Positions 25,635 to 35,463 of a stretch of DNA of 64,000 nucleotides are shown here, piece by piece. Position numbers and translations under genes: made by a program. Below the pieces are notes generated by a model. The model was not told where the DNA came from, ran no database searches, and was given only the letters and a program-made list of their open reading frames with translations. How positions within the stretch are numbered: position 1 is the first letter of the stretch; each line of letters begins with the position of its first letter. The stretch comes from an uncultured Eubacteriales bacterium (GTDB taxonomy: Bacteria > Bacillota > Clostridia > Oscillospirales > CAG-272): positions 76,232 to 140,231 of the forward strand of contig CAKVOU010000003.1 in assembly GCA_934796165.1 (NCBI GenBank), given 5' to 3'.

Positions 25635-26581
25635 GCGTGTCCCTCCTTCCCGTCGGCGGCATCCGGCACGCGGATGTCCAGGAGCTTGAGGATCAGAGCC
25701 ATACGCATATACTTGCCGTAAAGCACCTGCTTGAAATAGCAGGCGCGGGGGTCGTCGTCGATGGCGACCGCAATCTCGTTGACACGCGGAAGCGGATGCA
25801 GGATGGCGAGATCGGATTTTGCGTTCTTCAGCTTGTCGGGCGTCAGGATGTAGCTGTCGCGCAGACGGAGGTAATCCTCCTCGTTGAAGAAGCGTTCCCT
25901 CTGGACCCGCGTCATGTAGAGCACGTCAAGCTCCGGCATGACGGAGGAAAGATCGGAGGTCTGCACGTAGTCAATGTTGTTTTTCTTCAGAATATCCTTC
26001 TTGACATAGCTCGGCAGCTTCAGCTCGTCGGGCGAAATGAGCACAAAGCGCACACCCTCGTAGCGCGACAGGGCGGCGATAAGAGAATGCACCGTTCTGC
26101 CGAACTTGAGGTCGCCGCAAAGCCCGACGGTCAGATTTCCGAGCCTTCCCTTCTCACGCTGAATGGTCAGAAGATCGGCAAGCGTCTGAGTCGGGTGGTT
26201 GTGGCCGCCGTCCCCGGCGTTGATGACCGGCACCGTCGCATGCATGGAGGCGACCAGCGGCGCGCCCTCTTTTGGGTGACGCATGGCGATGATGTCCGCG
26301 TAACAGGAAACGACCCTTGCCGTATCCGCGACGCTCTCCCCCTTTGAAGCGGAGGAGGACGCGGCGGACGCGACCGACAGCACATTTCCGCCGAGCTCGT
26401 ACATTGCCGCCTCGAAGCTGAGGCGGGTTCTGGTTGACGGCTCGAAGAACAGCGTTGCCAGCTTTTTGCCGCGGCACGCCTCGCTGTACTTCTTTGGGTT
26501 TTCAATGATATCGTTTGCGACCGAAATCAGTCCGTCAAGCTCGTCCGCGGACAGCTCGCGGATGTCCGTGAGGCTTCTCAT
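25631..26581 (-). CDS. pyrB: Aspartate carbamoyltransferase catalytic subunit
   Basis: This 316-residue enzyme makes carbamoyl-aspartate from carbamoyl phosphate and aspartate. The carbamoyl-phosphate loop FFEPSTRTRLSFE, the SKGES-type loop (SSASKGES) and HPLPRVNEIA are intact. The start is coupled to pyrE by ATGA overlap. With pyrI present it should form the allosteric holoenzyme. Confidence 0.96.
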   Translation of the reverse strand: MRSLTDIRELSADELDGLISVANDIIENPKKYSEACRGKKLATLFFEPSTRTRLSFEAAMYELGGNVLSVASAASSSASKGESVADTARVVSCYADIIAMRHPKEGAPLVASMHATVPVINAGDGGHNHPTQTLADLLTIQREKGRLGNLTVGLCGDLKFGRTVHSLIAALSRYEGVRFVLISPDELKLPSYVKKDILKKNNIDYVQTSDLSSVMPELDVLYMTRVQRERFFNEEDYLRLRDSYILTPDKLKNAKSDLAILHPLPRVNEIAVAIDDDPRACYFKQVLYGKYMRMALILKLLDIRVPDAADGKEGHA

Positions 26582-27225
26582 CTGCCGCCTCCGATCCAGG
26601 ATTCGTCGGAGGGATTGTTGCGGAACGCGATGAGACGCTTCACGTCCTCGGGGCGGATGTAGCCCGTCTTCGCGGCGACCTCGGCAACGCAGTCGAAATT
26701 GGTCAGGCTGATGTTCCGGACGCCGGCGGCGGCAAGGCGTTCTCTGCCCTTCTTCATGCCGTAGGTGAAGATGGACACGATGCCGAGCACCTCGGCTCCC
26801 GCTTCTCTGAGGACATTGACGACCTCCAGCACACTGCCGCCGGTGGAAATGAGGTCCTCCACCACCACAACGCGCTGTCCCTTTTCCAGCTTGCCCTCAA
26901 TCTGATTTCCTCTGCCGTGGTCCTTTGCACCCGAGCGGACGTATCCCATCGGCATTCCGAGCAGATGTGCGGTGATCGCGGCGTGCGCGATGCCCGCGGT
27001 GGAGGTACCCATCAGCACCTCGGCGGTGGGGTAATTTTCGCGGATCAGCTCCGCAAGTCCGGTCTCCACGTCGTTCCGGACGGCGGGAGCGGTCAGGGTG
27101 AGGCGGTTGTCACAATAGACGGGGCTTTTGATGCCGCTCGCCCATGTAAACGGCTCGTCGGGACGGAAGAATACCGCCCGGATCGAAAGAAGGTCTTCCG
27201 CAATTTTCATTTCCCGTGCTTCCAT
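26578..27225 (-). CDS. pyrE: Orotate phosphoribosyltransferase
   Basis: This 215-residue enzyme joins orotate to PRPP to give OMP. The PRPP-binding motif VVVEDLISTGGSVLEV and the YVRSGAKDHGRGNQIEG loop are clear. Start 27225 has AAAGGAG upstream; the open frame extends further but without an SD. It is followed by pyrB with ATGA overlap and separated from pyrF by an 88-bp gap. Confidence 0.95.
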   Translation of the reverse strand: MEAREMKIAEDLLSIRAVFFRPDEPFTWASGIKSPVYCDNRLTLTAPAVRNDVETGLAELIRENYPTAEVLMGTSTAGIAHAAITAHLLGMPMGYVRSGAKDHGRGNQIEGKLEKGQRVVVVEDLISTGGSVLEVVNVLREAGAEVLGIVSIFTYGMKKGRERLAAAGVRNISLTNFDCVAEVAAKTGYIRPEDVKRLIAFRNNPSDESWIGGGR

Positions 27226-27313
27226 ATCTTGATACTCCTTTGTCGTTTCAGTACAGATTTTATTTTTGGGAGATCCGGCTCCCGAACCGTCCGGCAATCC
27301 GTTTCCCGGCGTG

Positions 27314-28024
27314 TCAGTCGGTAAATTCCGCGATCGCGCGGCGGTATGCGGTAACGGGATCCTCGGCGGCGGTAATGGGTCTGCCGACCACAATGTAATC
27401 CGAGCCGAGCTTCTTCGCGTCGGCAGGCGTGGTCACCCGCACCTGATCGCCGACATTGGAGAACCCGCCCGCCGCGGCAAACCGGATCCCCGGCGTAACG
27501 GTGAGAAAATCCTTCCCGCAGGCGGCGTGTACCTTGGGGGATTCCAGAGGCGAGCAGACCACACCGTCCAGCCCTGCCGCGCGGGCGTTTTCCGCGTAGC
27601 GCATGACCACCTCGTCAATGGGCGCGTCGATGAGCAGTTCGTTCTTCATACGCTCCTCGCTCGTCGAGGTCAGCTGGGTCACGGCGATGAGCAACGGACG
27701 GCTGCCGTCGGGACGGGTCAGCCCTTCGAGCGCCGCTTCCATCATGGCGCGGGTTCCCGCCGCGTGCAGGTTGCACATATCCACCCGAAGCTCCGAGAGC
27801 ACCGCCATCGCCTTTTTGACGGTATTCGGAATATCGTGCAGCTTGAGATCCAGAAACACACGGTACCCAAGGCTTTTGATCTCCCTTACCATATCCGGTC
27901 CCGCGGCGTAAAACAGCTCCATGCCGATCTTGAGAAACGGCTTTTCCTCGCCGAACCGCCCAAGAAAGCGCATGGTTTCTTCCCTGCCCGCAAAATCGCA
28001 GGCGATGATTACGTCTTTTCCCAT
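27314..28024 (-). CDS. pyrF: Orotidine 5'-phosphate decarboxylase
   Basis: This 236-residue TIM-barrel enzyme converts OMP to UMP. The catalytic Asp-Lys-Asp array is in FLDLKLHDIPNT, and TPGIRFAAAG and IVVGRPITAAEDP form the phosphate site. The start overlaps the pyrD stop by one base (TGATG) and has AGGAGG upstream. It belongs to the short, class I-like form. Confidence 0.95.
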   Translation of the reverse strand: MGKDVIIACDFAGREETMRFLGRFGEEKPFLKIGMELFYAAGPDMVREIKSLGYRVFLDLKLHDIPNTVKKAMAVLSELRVDMCNLHAAGTRAMMEAALEGLTRPDGSRPLLIAVTQLTSTSEERMKNELLIDAPIDEVVMRYAENARAAGLDGVVCSPLESPKVHAACGKDFLTVTPGIRFAAAGGFSNVGDQVRVTTPADAKKLGSDYIVVGRPITAAEDPVTAYRRAIAEFTD

Positions 28025-28935
28025 CAGTGTGCTCCTCCTATGATATCCGTAAGATGTTCGATTCCGTACTTTTCCATGACGCGGGGCAGATCGTCCACGA
28101 TTTTCTTAGAGGCAAAGGGATCGACGAGATTCGCCGCACCGACCTCCACCGCCGTCGCACCGGCAAGCATCATTTCGATCACGTCCTCCGCCGTCGAAAT
28201 CCCGCCCATTCCGATGATCGGGATGTGCACCGCTTCATAAACGCGGTACACCATGGACAGGGCGACCGGCTTGATCGCGGGACCGGAATATCCGCCCGAA
28301 CGGTTTGCCAGCACCGGCTTGCGCCGGGCAAGGTCGATCCGCATTCCCATCAGGGTATTGATCATGCTGATCCCGTCGGCGCCGGCATCCTCGCACGCTT
28401 TTGCGATTGCAACAATGTCGGTGACGTTGGGGGACAGCTTGATGTAGACCGGTTTTGTCACCGCCGCACGGACGGCTCTTGTCACCTCTGCCGCAGCTCC
28501 CGGCGAGGTGCCGAAGCTCATTCCGCCGCCGTGAACATTGGGGCAGGAGATATTGACCTCAAACCAGCCGATACAGTCTTCCCCGTCAAGGAGGCGGCAG
28601 GTCTCTGTGTATTCGTCCACCGAAAAGCCGCTGACGTTTGCCACGACCGGCTTGTGAAAGCAGGCACGCAGGCGCGGCAGCTCCCGGGAGAGCACCGCCT
28701 CCACGCCGGGATTCTGAAGTCCGACCGAGTTGAGCATTCCCGCCTCGCAGTCGGCAATGCGCGGCGTTGGGTTGCCGAAGCGCGCTTCCCGCGTCGTGCC
28801 CTTGAAGCTGAGACTGCCGAGACAGTTGATGTCATACAGCTCCGCGAATTCGTATCCGTATCCGAAGGTGCCCGACGCGGGGATCACGGGGTTGTCGAGC
28901 CGGATGCCCGACAGCGTAACGCTTGTGTTCACCAT
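28024..28935 (-). CDS. pyrD: Dihydroorotate dehydrogenase B, catalytic subunit
   Basis: This 303-residue FMN enzyme oxidises dihydroorotate to orotate and works with PyrK, passing electrons to NAD+. FGYGYEF near the N-terminus, NISCPNVHGGG with the catalytic-loop cysteine, INTLMGMRIDL and GMGGISTAEDVIEM are characteristic. The start lies inside the pyrK end (7-nt overlap, ATGGTGA). The pyrK pairing identifies the class IB enzyme. Confidence 0.96.
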   Translation of the reverse strand: MVNTSVTLSGIRLDNPVIPASGTFGYGYEFAELYDINCLGSLSFKGTTREARFGNPTPRIADCEAGMLNSVGLQNPGVEAVLSRELPRLRACFHKPVVANVSGFSVDEYTETCRLLDGEDCIGWFEVNISCPNVHGGGMSFGTSPGAAAEVTRAVRAAVTKPVYIKLSPNVTDIVAIAKACEDAGADGISMINTLMGMRIDLARRKPVLANRSGGYSGPAIKPVALSMVYRVYEAVHIPIIGMGGISTAEDVIEMMLAGATAVEVGAANLVDPFASKKIVDDLPRVMEKYGIEHLTDIIGGAH

Positions 28936-29675
28936 ATAATCTCCTCCCTTTCCAGCACCGGTCCGTCGCGGCAGATGCGCTTGTTTCCGTATTTGGTCTT
29001 GCAGGAACAGCCCATGCAGGCGCCGAAGCCGCAGCCCATACGTTCCTCAAAGCTGAACTGTCCGCCCGTCACGGCGACGCGGTCGATCGCCTTTTCCATC
29101 GGCTCGGGTCCGCAGGTGTAAAAGTAGGTGTACCCGTCCTTCGGCATTGCGTCGGTCACAAAGCCGCGCACTCCGTAAGAGCCGTCCGCCGTGGCGACGG
29201 TCACGTCCGCGCCGAGGGCGGAAAACTCTTCGCGAAAGAACATTTCGTCCGCCGAATTGAAGCCGAGGATCACCGAAACGTGTTTGCCCTCTGCGATCAG
29301 CCTTTTTGCGAGCAGGTAGAGCGGAGGAATGCCGACTCCGCCGCCGATGAGCAGCGGACGGTCGCCGCTCTTTTGTGTATCGTAACCGTTGCCGAGCCCC
29401 GTCAGAAGGTCGAAGCGGTCGCCGGGGACAGCCGCCGCCATGCGTTCGGTTCCCTTGCCGACCACGCGGTAGATGAGCGTCAGCGTATCGCCCTCACAGT
29501 CGCATACCGAGATCGGGCGGCGGAGATACAGCCCGTCGATCTTCAGGTTGACGAACTGCCCGGGGCGCGTGATCGCCTGTGTGTCGCCCTCCAGCTTCAT
29601 CAGAAAAATCTGTCCACCCCCTCCGGGGTTAGTCAGGGGACGGTTTTCCGTCACCCGGAAGAAGCCCTGTTTCAT
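28929..29675 (-). CDS. pyrK: Dihydroorotate dehydrogenase B, electron-transfer subunit
   Basis: This 248-residue FAD/2Fe-2S protein shuttles electrons from PyrD to NAD+. The FAD motif is YLRRPISVCD, the NAD-binding segment is GGGVGIPPLYLL, and the 2Fe-2S cysteines are in CGFGACMGCSC plus a later ICRDGP. It resembles NfnA at 4998 but is tightly coupled to pyrD. It lies 112 bp downstream of carB. Confidence 0.95.
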   Translation of the reverse strand: MKQGFFRVTENRPLTNPGGGGQIFLMKLEGDTQAITRPGQFVNLKIDGLYLRRPISVCDCEGDTLTLIYRVVGKGTERMAAAVPGDRFDLLTGLGNGYDTQKSGDRPLLIGGGVGIPPLYLLAKRLIAEGKHVSVILGFNSADEMFFREEFSALGADVTVATADGSYGVRGFVTDAMPKDGYTYFYTCGPEPMEKAIDRVAVTGGQFSFEERMGCGFGACMGCSCKTKYGNKRICRDGPVLEREEIIW

Positions 29676-29787
29676 ACGGTATACCCTTTGTCCTTTCCTT
29701 GTATATTCCGGAGCCGGCGTCTGCCGGCTGTCCGGATCTGCCGGTTTTTTGTTGCTTTTCCCGTGTTTCCGGTCTTCCTGCGGGGCG

Positions 29788-32700
29788 TCACTCTCCGTCG
29801 ATGGTGGAGATTCCGATGGTCATCTCCTCCAAAACGTCCAAAAGAACCTTGACGGTGTCCAGCGCCGTGAACATGGTCACGTTGTTTTCCACCGCGCACT
29901 GGCGGATTTCGTAGCCGTCCGACAAAACGCCCGAGGAATTCATGTCTCGTGTGTTGATGACATAGGTCACATACCCGCCGCGGATCGCGTTGGGGATCTC
30001 TTCGCTTCCGTCGCTGATCTTGCCGAGCGCGTGGGTACGGATACCGTGCGCCTTGAGAAACGCGGCGGTTCCGGCGGTCGCCTGAATGTTGAAGCCCATG
30101 TTGTAGAAGCGGCGGATGAGTGGCAGTGCCTCTTCTTTGTCCTTGTCGGCAATGGTCGCAAGCACGGTGCCGTAGTTGACCACGTTCATGCCGCAGGCGC
30201 GGAGCGCCTTGTAGAGTGCGCGGGTCAGGCTTCTGTCATATCCGATCGCCTCGCCCGTGGATTTCATTTCCGGGGAGAGGTAGGCGTCCAGCCCGTGCAG
30301 CTTGGAGAAGGAGAACGCGGGCGCTTTGACGTAGTAGCGCTTCTTTTCTGCGGGGTATGCGGAGGACAGCCCCTGCTCGCGGAGCGTCTTGCCGAGCATG
30401 ACGAGGGTGCCGATATCGGCAAGGCTGTATCCCGTCGCCTTGGAGAGGAACGGCACGGTACGGGACGAGCGCGGGTTGACCTCGATGATGTACACCTTTT
30501 CGTCCTTATCCACGATGAACTGGATGTTGAAGAGTCCGCGGATGCCGATGCCGAGTCCGAGCTTCTTTGTGTAATCCAGAATGGTCTTTTTGACCTTATC
30601 CGACAGGCTGAAGGAGGGATACACGCTGATGGAGTCGCCGGAATGCACGCCCGTGCGCTCGACCAGCTCCATGATGCCGGGGACGAACACGTCGCACCCG
30701 TCGCACACCGCATCCACCTCGACCTCTTTGCCCTGGATGTACTTGTCCACAAGCACGGGCTTCTTTTCGTCGATCTCAACGGCGGTACGGAGGTAATGGC
30801 GGAGCTGTTCCTCATCGGCGACGATCTGCATGGCGCGACCGCCGAGCACGAAGGAGGGGCGCACCAGCACGGGGTAGCCGATTTCTTTTGCCGCCCGCAC
30901 GCCGTCCTCGATCCTGGTAACCGCCTCGCCCTTGGGCTGGGGAATACCGAGGGCAAGCAGGACCTTTTCAAATGCGTCGCGGTTTTCCGCCTTTTCGATT
31001 GCATCGCAGTCGGTGCCGATCAGGTGGACACCCCGCGCGGTGAGCGGCGCCGCCAGATTGATGGCAGTCTGCCCGCCGAGCGACGCGATGACGCCCTCCG
31101 GCTTCTCAAGGTGCAGGATATTCATGACATCCTCGGTGCAGAGCGGCTCGAAATACAGCTTATCGGTGGTCGTGTAGTCGGTGGAGACTGTTTCGGGGTT
31201 GTTGTTGATAATGATCGCCTCATACCCCGCCTCGCGGATTGCCTTCACCGCATGGACCGTCGAATAGTCGAATTCCACGCCCTGCCCGATGCGGATGGGT
31301 CCCGAGCCGAGCACCACGACCTTCTTCTTATCGGAAACGACCGATTCGTTTTCCTCTTCGTAGGTGGAGTAGAAATAGGGGATATAGCTTTCAAACTCGG
31401 ACGCGCAGGTGTCGATCATCTTGTAGACCGGGAATATTTCGTGCGCCTCCCGCATCCGGTAAACCTCCTCCTCGTCGCATCCCCACAGATGAGCGATGTA
31501 CGCGTCGGAAAATCCCATACGTTTTGCTTCCTTCAGAATTTCAAGATCGCGCGGCGCGGCTTTGACCCGCGTCTCGGTTTCGATGATGTTGCGGATCTTT
31601 TCAAGGAAGAACATATCGATCCTGGTCTTGTCCCAGATCACGCCGAGGTCGGCGCCGTGCCAGATCAGCTCGGCGATGGCGTAGATGCGGTCGTCGCGGC
31701 TCTCGGAGATGTAGTCGAGCAGCTCGTCATAGGAGTAGGAGTTGAACTTCTCCATATAGAGATGGCACACGCCGATCTCCAGCGACCGCGTTGCCTTGAG
31801 CAGGCTCTCTTCAAAGGTTCTGCCCACGCTCATGACCTCACCCGTCGCTTTCATCTGGGTGGAGAGCTTGTTGTTTGCCGTAGCGAATTTATCAAACGGG
31901 AAGCGCGGCATTTTGGTGACCACGTAGTCAAGCGTCGGCTCAAACGCCGCGGGCGTGTTGGCAATGCGGATCTCGTCGAGATGCATGCCGACCGCAATTT
32001 TGGCGGACACGCGGGCAATGGGGTAGCCGCTCGCCTTGGAGGCAAGCGCGGAGGAACGCGACACGCGGGGGTTGACCTCGATCACATAGTAACGGAAGGA
32101 ATGGGGGTCCAGCGCAAACTGCACGTTGCACCCGCCCTCGATTTTCAGGGCACGGATGATGCGGAGCGCACTGTCGCGGAGCATCTGGTATTCCTTGTTG
32201 GTCAGTGTCTGGGACGGGCAGACCACGATGGAGTCGCCGGTATGCACGCCGACAGGATCCAGATTCTCCATGTTGCAGACGGTGATGGCGGTATCCGCAG
32301 CGTCGCGGATCACCTCGTATTCGATCTCCTTGTAGCCGCGGATGCTCTTCTCCACCAGTACCTCGTGGACGGGGGAGAGTTTGAGGGCATTCTTGAGAAG
32401 CGTGCGGCATTCCTCCTCGTTGTCGGCAAATCCGCCGCCGGTTCCGCCGAGCGTGAACGCGGGGCGCAGGACGACCGGGTAGCCGATCTCTTCCGCCGCG
32501 CGGACGCCTTCCTCCAGCTCGTGTACCGTGACCGACGGGAGCACCGGCTCGCCCAGCTCCTCGCACAAATTCTTGAACAGCTCTCTGTCCTCCGCCCGCT
32601 CGATGCTCTCGCCGGAGGTACCGAGCAGTTCGGTGCGGCATTCCTTCAGAATTCCCTTCTTGTCCAGCTGCATGGCGAGGTTCAGCCCCGTCTGCCCGCC

Positions 32701-32970
32701 GATGCCGGGGACAATTGCGTCGGGTCGCTCAAAGCGGATGACGCGGGCAAGATATTCCAGCGTCAGCGGCTCCATGTACACCTTGTCGGCGATGGAGGTA
32801 TCCGTCATGATGGTCGCGGGGTTGGAGTTGCAGAGCACCACCTCGTAGCCCTCTTCCTTGAGGGCAAGGCACGCCTGGGTTCCGGCGTAGTCAAACTCCG
32901 CCGCCTGACCGATGACAATCGGTCCCGAACCGATGACCAGTATTTTCTTCAGATCCGTTCTCTTCGGCAT
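29788..32970 (-). CDS. carB: Carbamoyl phosphate synthase large subunit
   Basis: This 1060-residue enzyme makes carbamoyl phosphate. It has two homologous ATP-grasp halves, each beginning with a GSGPI(V/R)IGQ segment (near residues 13 and about 560), and a C-terminal MGS-like allosteric domain. The length is standard. A GGAGGGCGGAG site precedes the start and only 13 bp separate it from carA. It supplies both pyrimidine and arginine pathways unless another copy exists elsewhere. Confidence 0.97.
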   Translation of the reverse strand: MPKRTDLKKILVIGSGPIVIGQAAEFDYAGTQACLALKEEGYEVVLCNSNPATIMTDTSIADKVYMEPLTLEYLARVIRFERPDAIVPGIGGQTGLNLAMQLDKKGILKECRTELLGTSGESIERAEDRELFKNLCEELGEPVLPSVTVHELEEGVRAAEEIGYPVVLRPAFTLGGTGGGFADNEEECRTLLKNALKLSPVHEVLVEKSIRGYKEIEYEVIRDAADTAITVCNMENLDPVGVHTGDSIVVCPSQTLTNKEYQMLRDSALRIIRALKIEGGCNVQFALDPHSFRYYVIEVNPRVSRSSALASKASGYPIARVSAKIAVGMHLDEIRIANTPAAFEPTLDYVVTKMPRFPFDKFATANNKLSTQMKATGEVMSVGRTFEESLLKATRSLEIGVCHLYMEKFNSYSYDELLDYISESRDDRIYAIAELIWHGADLGVIWDKTRIDMFFLEKIRNIIETETRVKAAPRDLEILKEAKRMGFSDAYIAHLWGCDEEEVYRMREAHEIFPVYKMIDTCASEFESYIPYFYSTYEEENESVVSDKKKVVVLGSGPIRIGQGVEFDYSTVHAVKAIREAGYEAIIINNNPETVSTDYTTTDKLYFEPLCTEDVMNILHLEKPEGVIASLGGQTAINLAAPLTARGVHLIGTDCDAIEKAENRDAFEKVLLALGIPQPKGEAVTRIEDGVRAAKEIGYPVLVRPSFVLGGRAMQIVADEEQLRHYLRTAVEIDEKKPVLVDKYIQGKEVEVDAVCDGCDVFVPGIMELVERTGVHSGDSISVYPSFSLSDKVKKTILDYTKKLGLGIGIRGLFNIQFIVDKDEKVYIIEVNPRSSRTVPFLSKATGYSLADIGTLVMLGKTLREQGLSSAYPAEKKRYYVKAPAFSFSKLHGLDAYLSPEMKSTGEAIGYDRSLTRALYKALRACGMNVVNYGTVLATIADKDKEEALPLIRRFYNMGFNIQATAGTAAFLKAHGIRTHALGKISDGSEEIPNAIRGGYVTYVINTRDMNSSGVLSDGYEIRQCAVENNVTMFTALDTVKVLLDVLEEMTIGISTIDGE

Positions 32971-32983
32971 TTCTCCGCCCTCC

Positions 32984-34075
32984 TCAGTTTTTCTTCATGC
33001 TATCAAGGAACCGGTCGAACAGGTAGGAGCTGTCCTGCGGTCCCGGCGCGCTTTCGGGATGATACTGCACGGAAAACGCGCGCTTCTCCGGGCAGGCGAC
33101 GCCCTCCACCGTACCGTCAAGCAGGTTGACGTGGGTGACCGTCAGCCCGGTCCCCGGAAGCGTGGATTCGTCCACCGCATAGGAATGGTTCTGGGAGGTG
33201 ATCTCCACCCGCCCCGTCGTCAGGTCGCGGACGGGATGGTTGCCGCCGCGGTGACCGAATTTCAGCTTGTAGGTCTTGGCACCGAGGGCAAGCGACAGGA
33301 TCTGATGCCCGAGGCAGATACCGAAGAGCGGATACTTGCCGACGAGCGACCGGACGGTCGAAATGACCTCGGTCACGTCCTCCGGGTCGCCGGGACCGTT
33401 GGAGAGGAACAGCCCGTCGGGCTTCATGCGCTCGATCTCCTCGGCGGGCGTGTTGTACGGCACCACCGTTACGTTGCAGCCGCGCGCGTTGAGCGACCGG
33501 ATGATGTTGAGCTTGATGCCGCAGTCGATTGCCACCACGTTGTACGCTGCGTTCGCCGTGCGGGAATACCAGCGCTTTCTGCAACTGACCCGGCTGACCT
33601 GATCGTGCGGCACGGGGGTCGCTTCGATGAGGGCAATTGCCTCTTCGGTCGGCGTGTCAACGGAAACCAGCGCCGCGCGGCGGCTGCCGTGGTCGCGGAT
33701 ACTGCGCGTCAGCTTTCTTGTGTCAATGCCGCAGAGTCCCGGGATGTGATATTCGATCATGACCTCCGAGAGCGTTTTGGTGTAGCGGAAGTTGGAGGGC
33801 TGATCGTTATATTCCCGCACGATCATGCCGCCGATGGTCAGGTTGTGGGTCTCGTAGTCCTCGTCGGTCATGCCGTAGTTGCCGATGAGCGGATAGGTCA
33901 TCACCACGAACTGATCGGTGTAGGACTGGTCGGACAGGATCTCCTGATAGCCGACCATGGACGTGTTGAACACCAGCTCCGCAACGCGCCCGAGCTGACT
34001 TTCATCTCCGAAGAGCGTTCCCGGATAGACGCTTCCGTCCTCCAGTACCAGTTTTGCGTTTATTTCGTTTGCCAT
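32984..34075 (-). CDS. carA: Carbamoyl phosphate synthase small subunit
   Basis: This 363-residue glutaminase subunit releases ammonia from glutamine for CarB. The catalytic Cys is in FGICLGHQ and the His/Glu in YHPESAPGP; SNGPGDP is also diagnostic. The ATG at 34075 lies 16 nt inside the end of pyrC with GGAGG at good spacing, so it is translationally coupled. An upstream ATG-containing extension lacks support. Confidence 0.96.
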   Translation of the reverse strand: MANEINAKLVLEDGSVYPGTLFGDESQLGRVAELVFNTSMVGYQEILSDQSYTDQFVVMTYPLIGNYGMTDEDYETHNLTIGGMIVREYNDQPSNFRYTKTLSEVMIEYHIPGLCGIDTRKLTRSIRDHGSRRAALVSVDTPTEEAIALIEATPVPHDQVSRVSCRKRWYSRTANAAYNVVAIDCGIKLNIIRSLNARGCNVTVVPYNTPAEEIERMKPDGLFLSNGPGDPEDVTEVISTVRSLVGKYPLFGICLGHQILSLALGAKTYKLKFGHRGGNHPVRDLTTGRVEITSQNHSYAVDESTLPGTGLTVTHVNLLDGTVEGVACPEKRAFSVQYHPESAPGPQDSSYLFDRFLDSMKKN

Positions 34076-35319
34076 ACCGTTTTTCCTCCGTATACCGTAA
34101 GAAGACATTTTCCGTGTACCCGCCACCCCGCAAAGGGCGTGGCTCTTCCCTGTGACAAAAACGTCTCCGGGTCGATCGTATATTCCGTTTCCGTGTCAAA
34201 TACGCAATAACTGCCCGGCTCCAGCGGGATTCCGAAGCGTTTGCGCGGGGCGATTGCCATGAGTTCAACCAGTCGCTCCATGGGAAGGATCCCCGTCCGG
34301 ACCAGTCCCGTGTAAAGCAGCGGAAACGCGGTCTCAAGACCCACGATACCCATCGCGCTGCCCGCAAGTCCTTTCGACTTTTCCTCTTTTGCGTGCGGGG
34401 CATGGTCGGTGGCGATCATGTCGATCGTGCCGTCAAGCAGTCCCGCAACCAGCGCCTCGCGGTCACTCTTGTCCCGCACCGGCGGATTCATCTTGAATCT
34501 GCCGTCCTCCTCTAACATGGAGTCGTCCATGAGCAGGTAGTGCGGCGCGGTTTCCGCAGTCACATTCACGCCGCTCTTCTTTGCTTCGCGGATAAGCGAA
34601 ACGCTCTCCTTTGCGGAGATGTGGCAGACGTGGTAGGCGCACCCGGTCTCACGGGCAAGGCGGAGGTCGCGCTCGATCGGTCGCCATTCGCTCTCGGAGG
34701 GAATTCCCTTATGTCCGTGCAGGCGCGCGTACTCCCCGTCGTGGATGTATCCGCCGTGAAGCAGGCGGTTGTCCTCACAGTGCGCCGTGACGATTCCGCC
34801 GAGCGCCGCGACGCGGCGCATCAGCTCGCGCATGAGTCCCTCGTCCTGCACGCCGCGCCCGTCGTCCGAAAACGCGATAACATCGGGAAACAGCTCTTCA
34901 AGCGCCGCGGGAACCTCTCCCTTTTCGCCGACCGTCAGTGCGCCGTAGGGGTAGACCGGAATGCGCGCCGACTCCCGGATGAGGGCAAGCTCTTTTTCCA
35001 GATGCTCCCGGCTGTCCGGCACGGGGTCGAGGTTCGGCATGGCGCACACCGCCGTGTACCCGCCGTGCGCGGCGGCGGCAGTGCCCGTCCCGATGGTTTC
35101 CTTGTAAGAAAAGCCCGGCTCCCGCAAATGTACGTGTACATCGCAAAAGCCGGGTAAAATGATACAATTCCGGAAAACGGCGATATCCGATCCGCCGTCC
35201 TGATTCATATGAGGGGTATCCGCCCCGAAAACGCGCAAAACACCGTCGGTCACGGTTGCGTCCCCACGGGTGAATCCGCCGTTTTCGTAAATACGGGCAT
35301 CCTTGAAAATCATCTGCAT
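34060..35319 (-). CDS. pyrC: Dihydroorotase
   Basis: This 419-residue zinc amidohydrolase closes carbamoyl-aspartate to dihydroorotate. The metal motif DVHVHLREPG, TAHCEDN, CHISAK, and MIATDHAPHAKEE with the catalytic Asp are all present. It is the class I, long bacterial type. The start MQMIFKDARIYE at 35319 is preceded by AGAGGACAG; the frame remains open through the leader to 35652 by chance. It is the first gene of the pyr operon and overlaps carA. Confidence 0.95.
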   Translation of the reverse strand: MQMIFKDARIYENGGFTRGDATVTDGVLRVFGADTPHMNQDGGSDIAVFRNCIILPGFCDVHVHLREPGFSYKETIGTGTAAAAHGGYTAVCAMPNLDPVPDSREHLEKELALIRESARIPVYPYGALTVGEKGEVPAALEELFPDVIAFSDDGRGVQDEGLMRELMRRVAALGGIVTAHCEDNRLLHGGYIHDGEYARLHGHKGIPSESEWRPIERDLRLARETGCAYHVCHISAKESVSLIREAKKSGVNVTAETAPHYLLMDDSMLEEDGRFKMNPPVRDKSDREALVAGLLDGTIDMIATDHAPHAKEEKSKGLAGSAMGIVGLETAFPLLYTGLVRTGILPMERLVELMAIAPRKRFGIPLEPGSYCVFDTETEYTIDPETFLSQGRATPFAGWRVHGKCLLTVYGGKTVWQTK

Positions 35320-35406
35320 TTTCTGTCCTCTGTATTGTATTTCGTATTTTGTCCGGAGCCGGATCCGGAACATCTGTTGTTTTTCGTCTGCACCGCGTCG
35401 CAGTAT

Positions 35407-35463
35407 AAAAAAACTGTCCCGCGGCGGACAGCAGATCTTGCGCGGGCACAAAACGCCCGGCGC
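35407..35463 (-). promoter_or_regulatory. pyr operon leader attenuator with competing hairpins
   Basis: Reading the minus strand, three mutually exclusive structures follow each other. Hairpin A is GCGCCGGGC/GCCCGCGC (35440-35463). A possible antiterminator pairs CCCGCG (35441-35446) with CGCGGG (35418-35423). An intrinsic terminator has stem CTGTCC/GGACAG (35414-35431) and seven T residues (35407-35413). It sits about 90 nt before pyrC and about 160 nt after the expected transcription start. I do not see the PyrR-binding consensus (CAGAGAGG-like loop). Confidence 0.7.

Noticed and set aside
29473..33129. A 1218-codon open frame on the strand opposite carB
   Set aside because: It lies almost wholly antisense to carB and part of carA/pyrK, has no SD, and its low-complexity His/Val/Asp-rich product is the usual shadow of a GC-rich gene.
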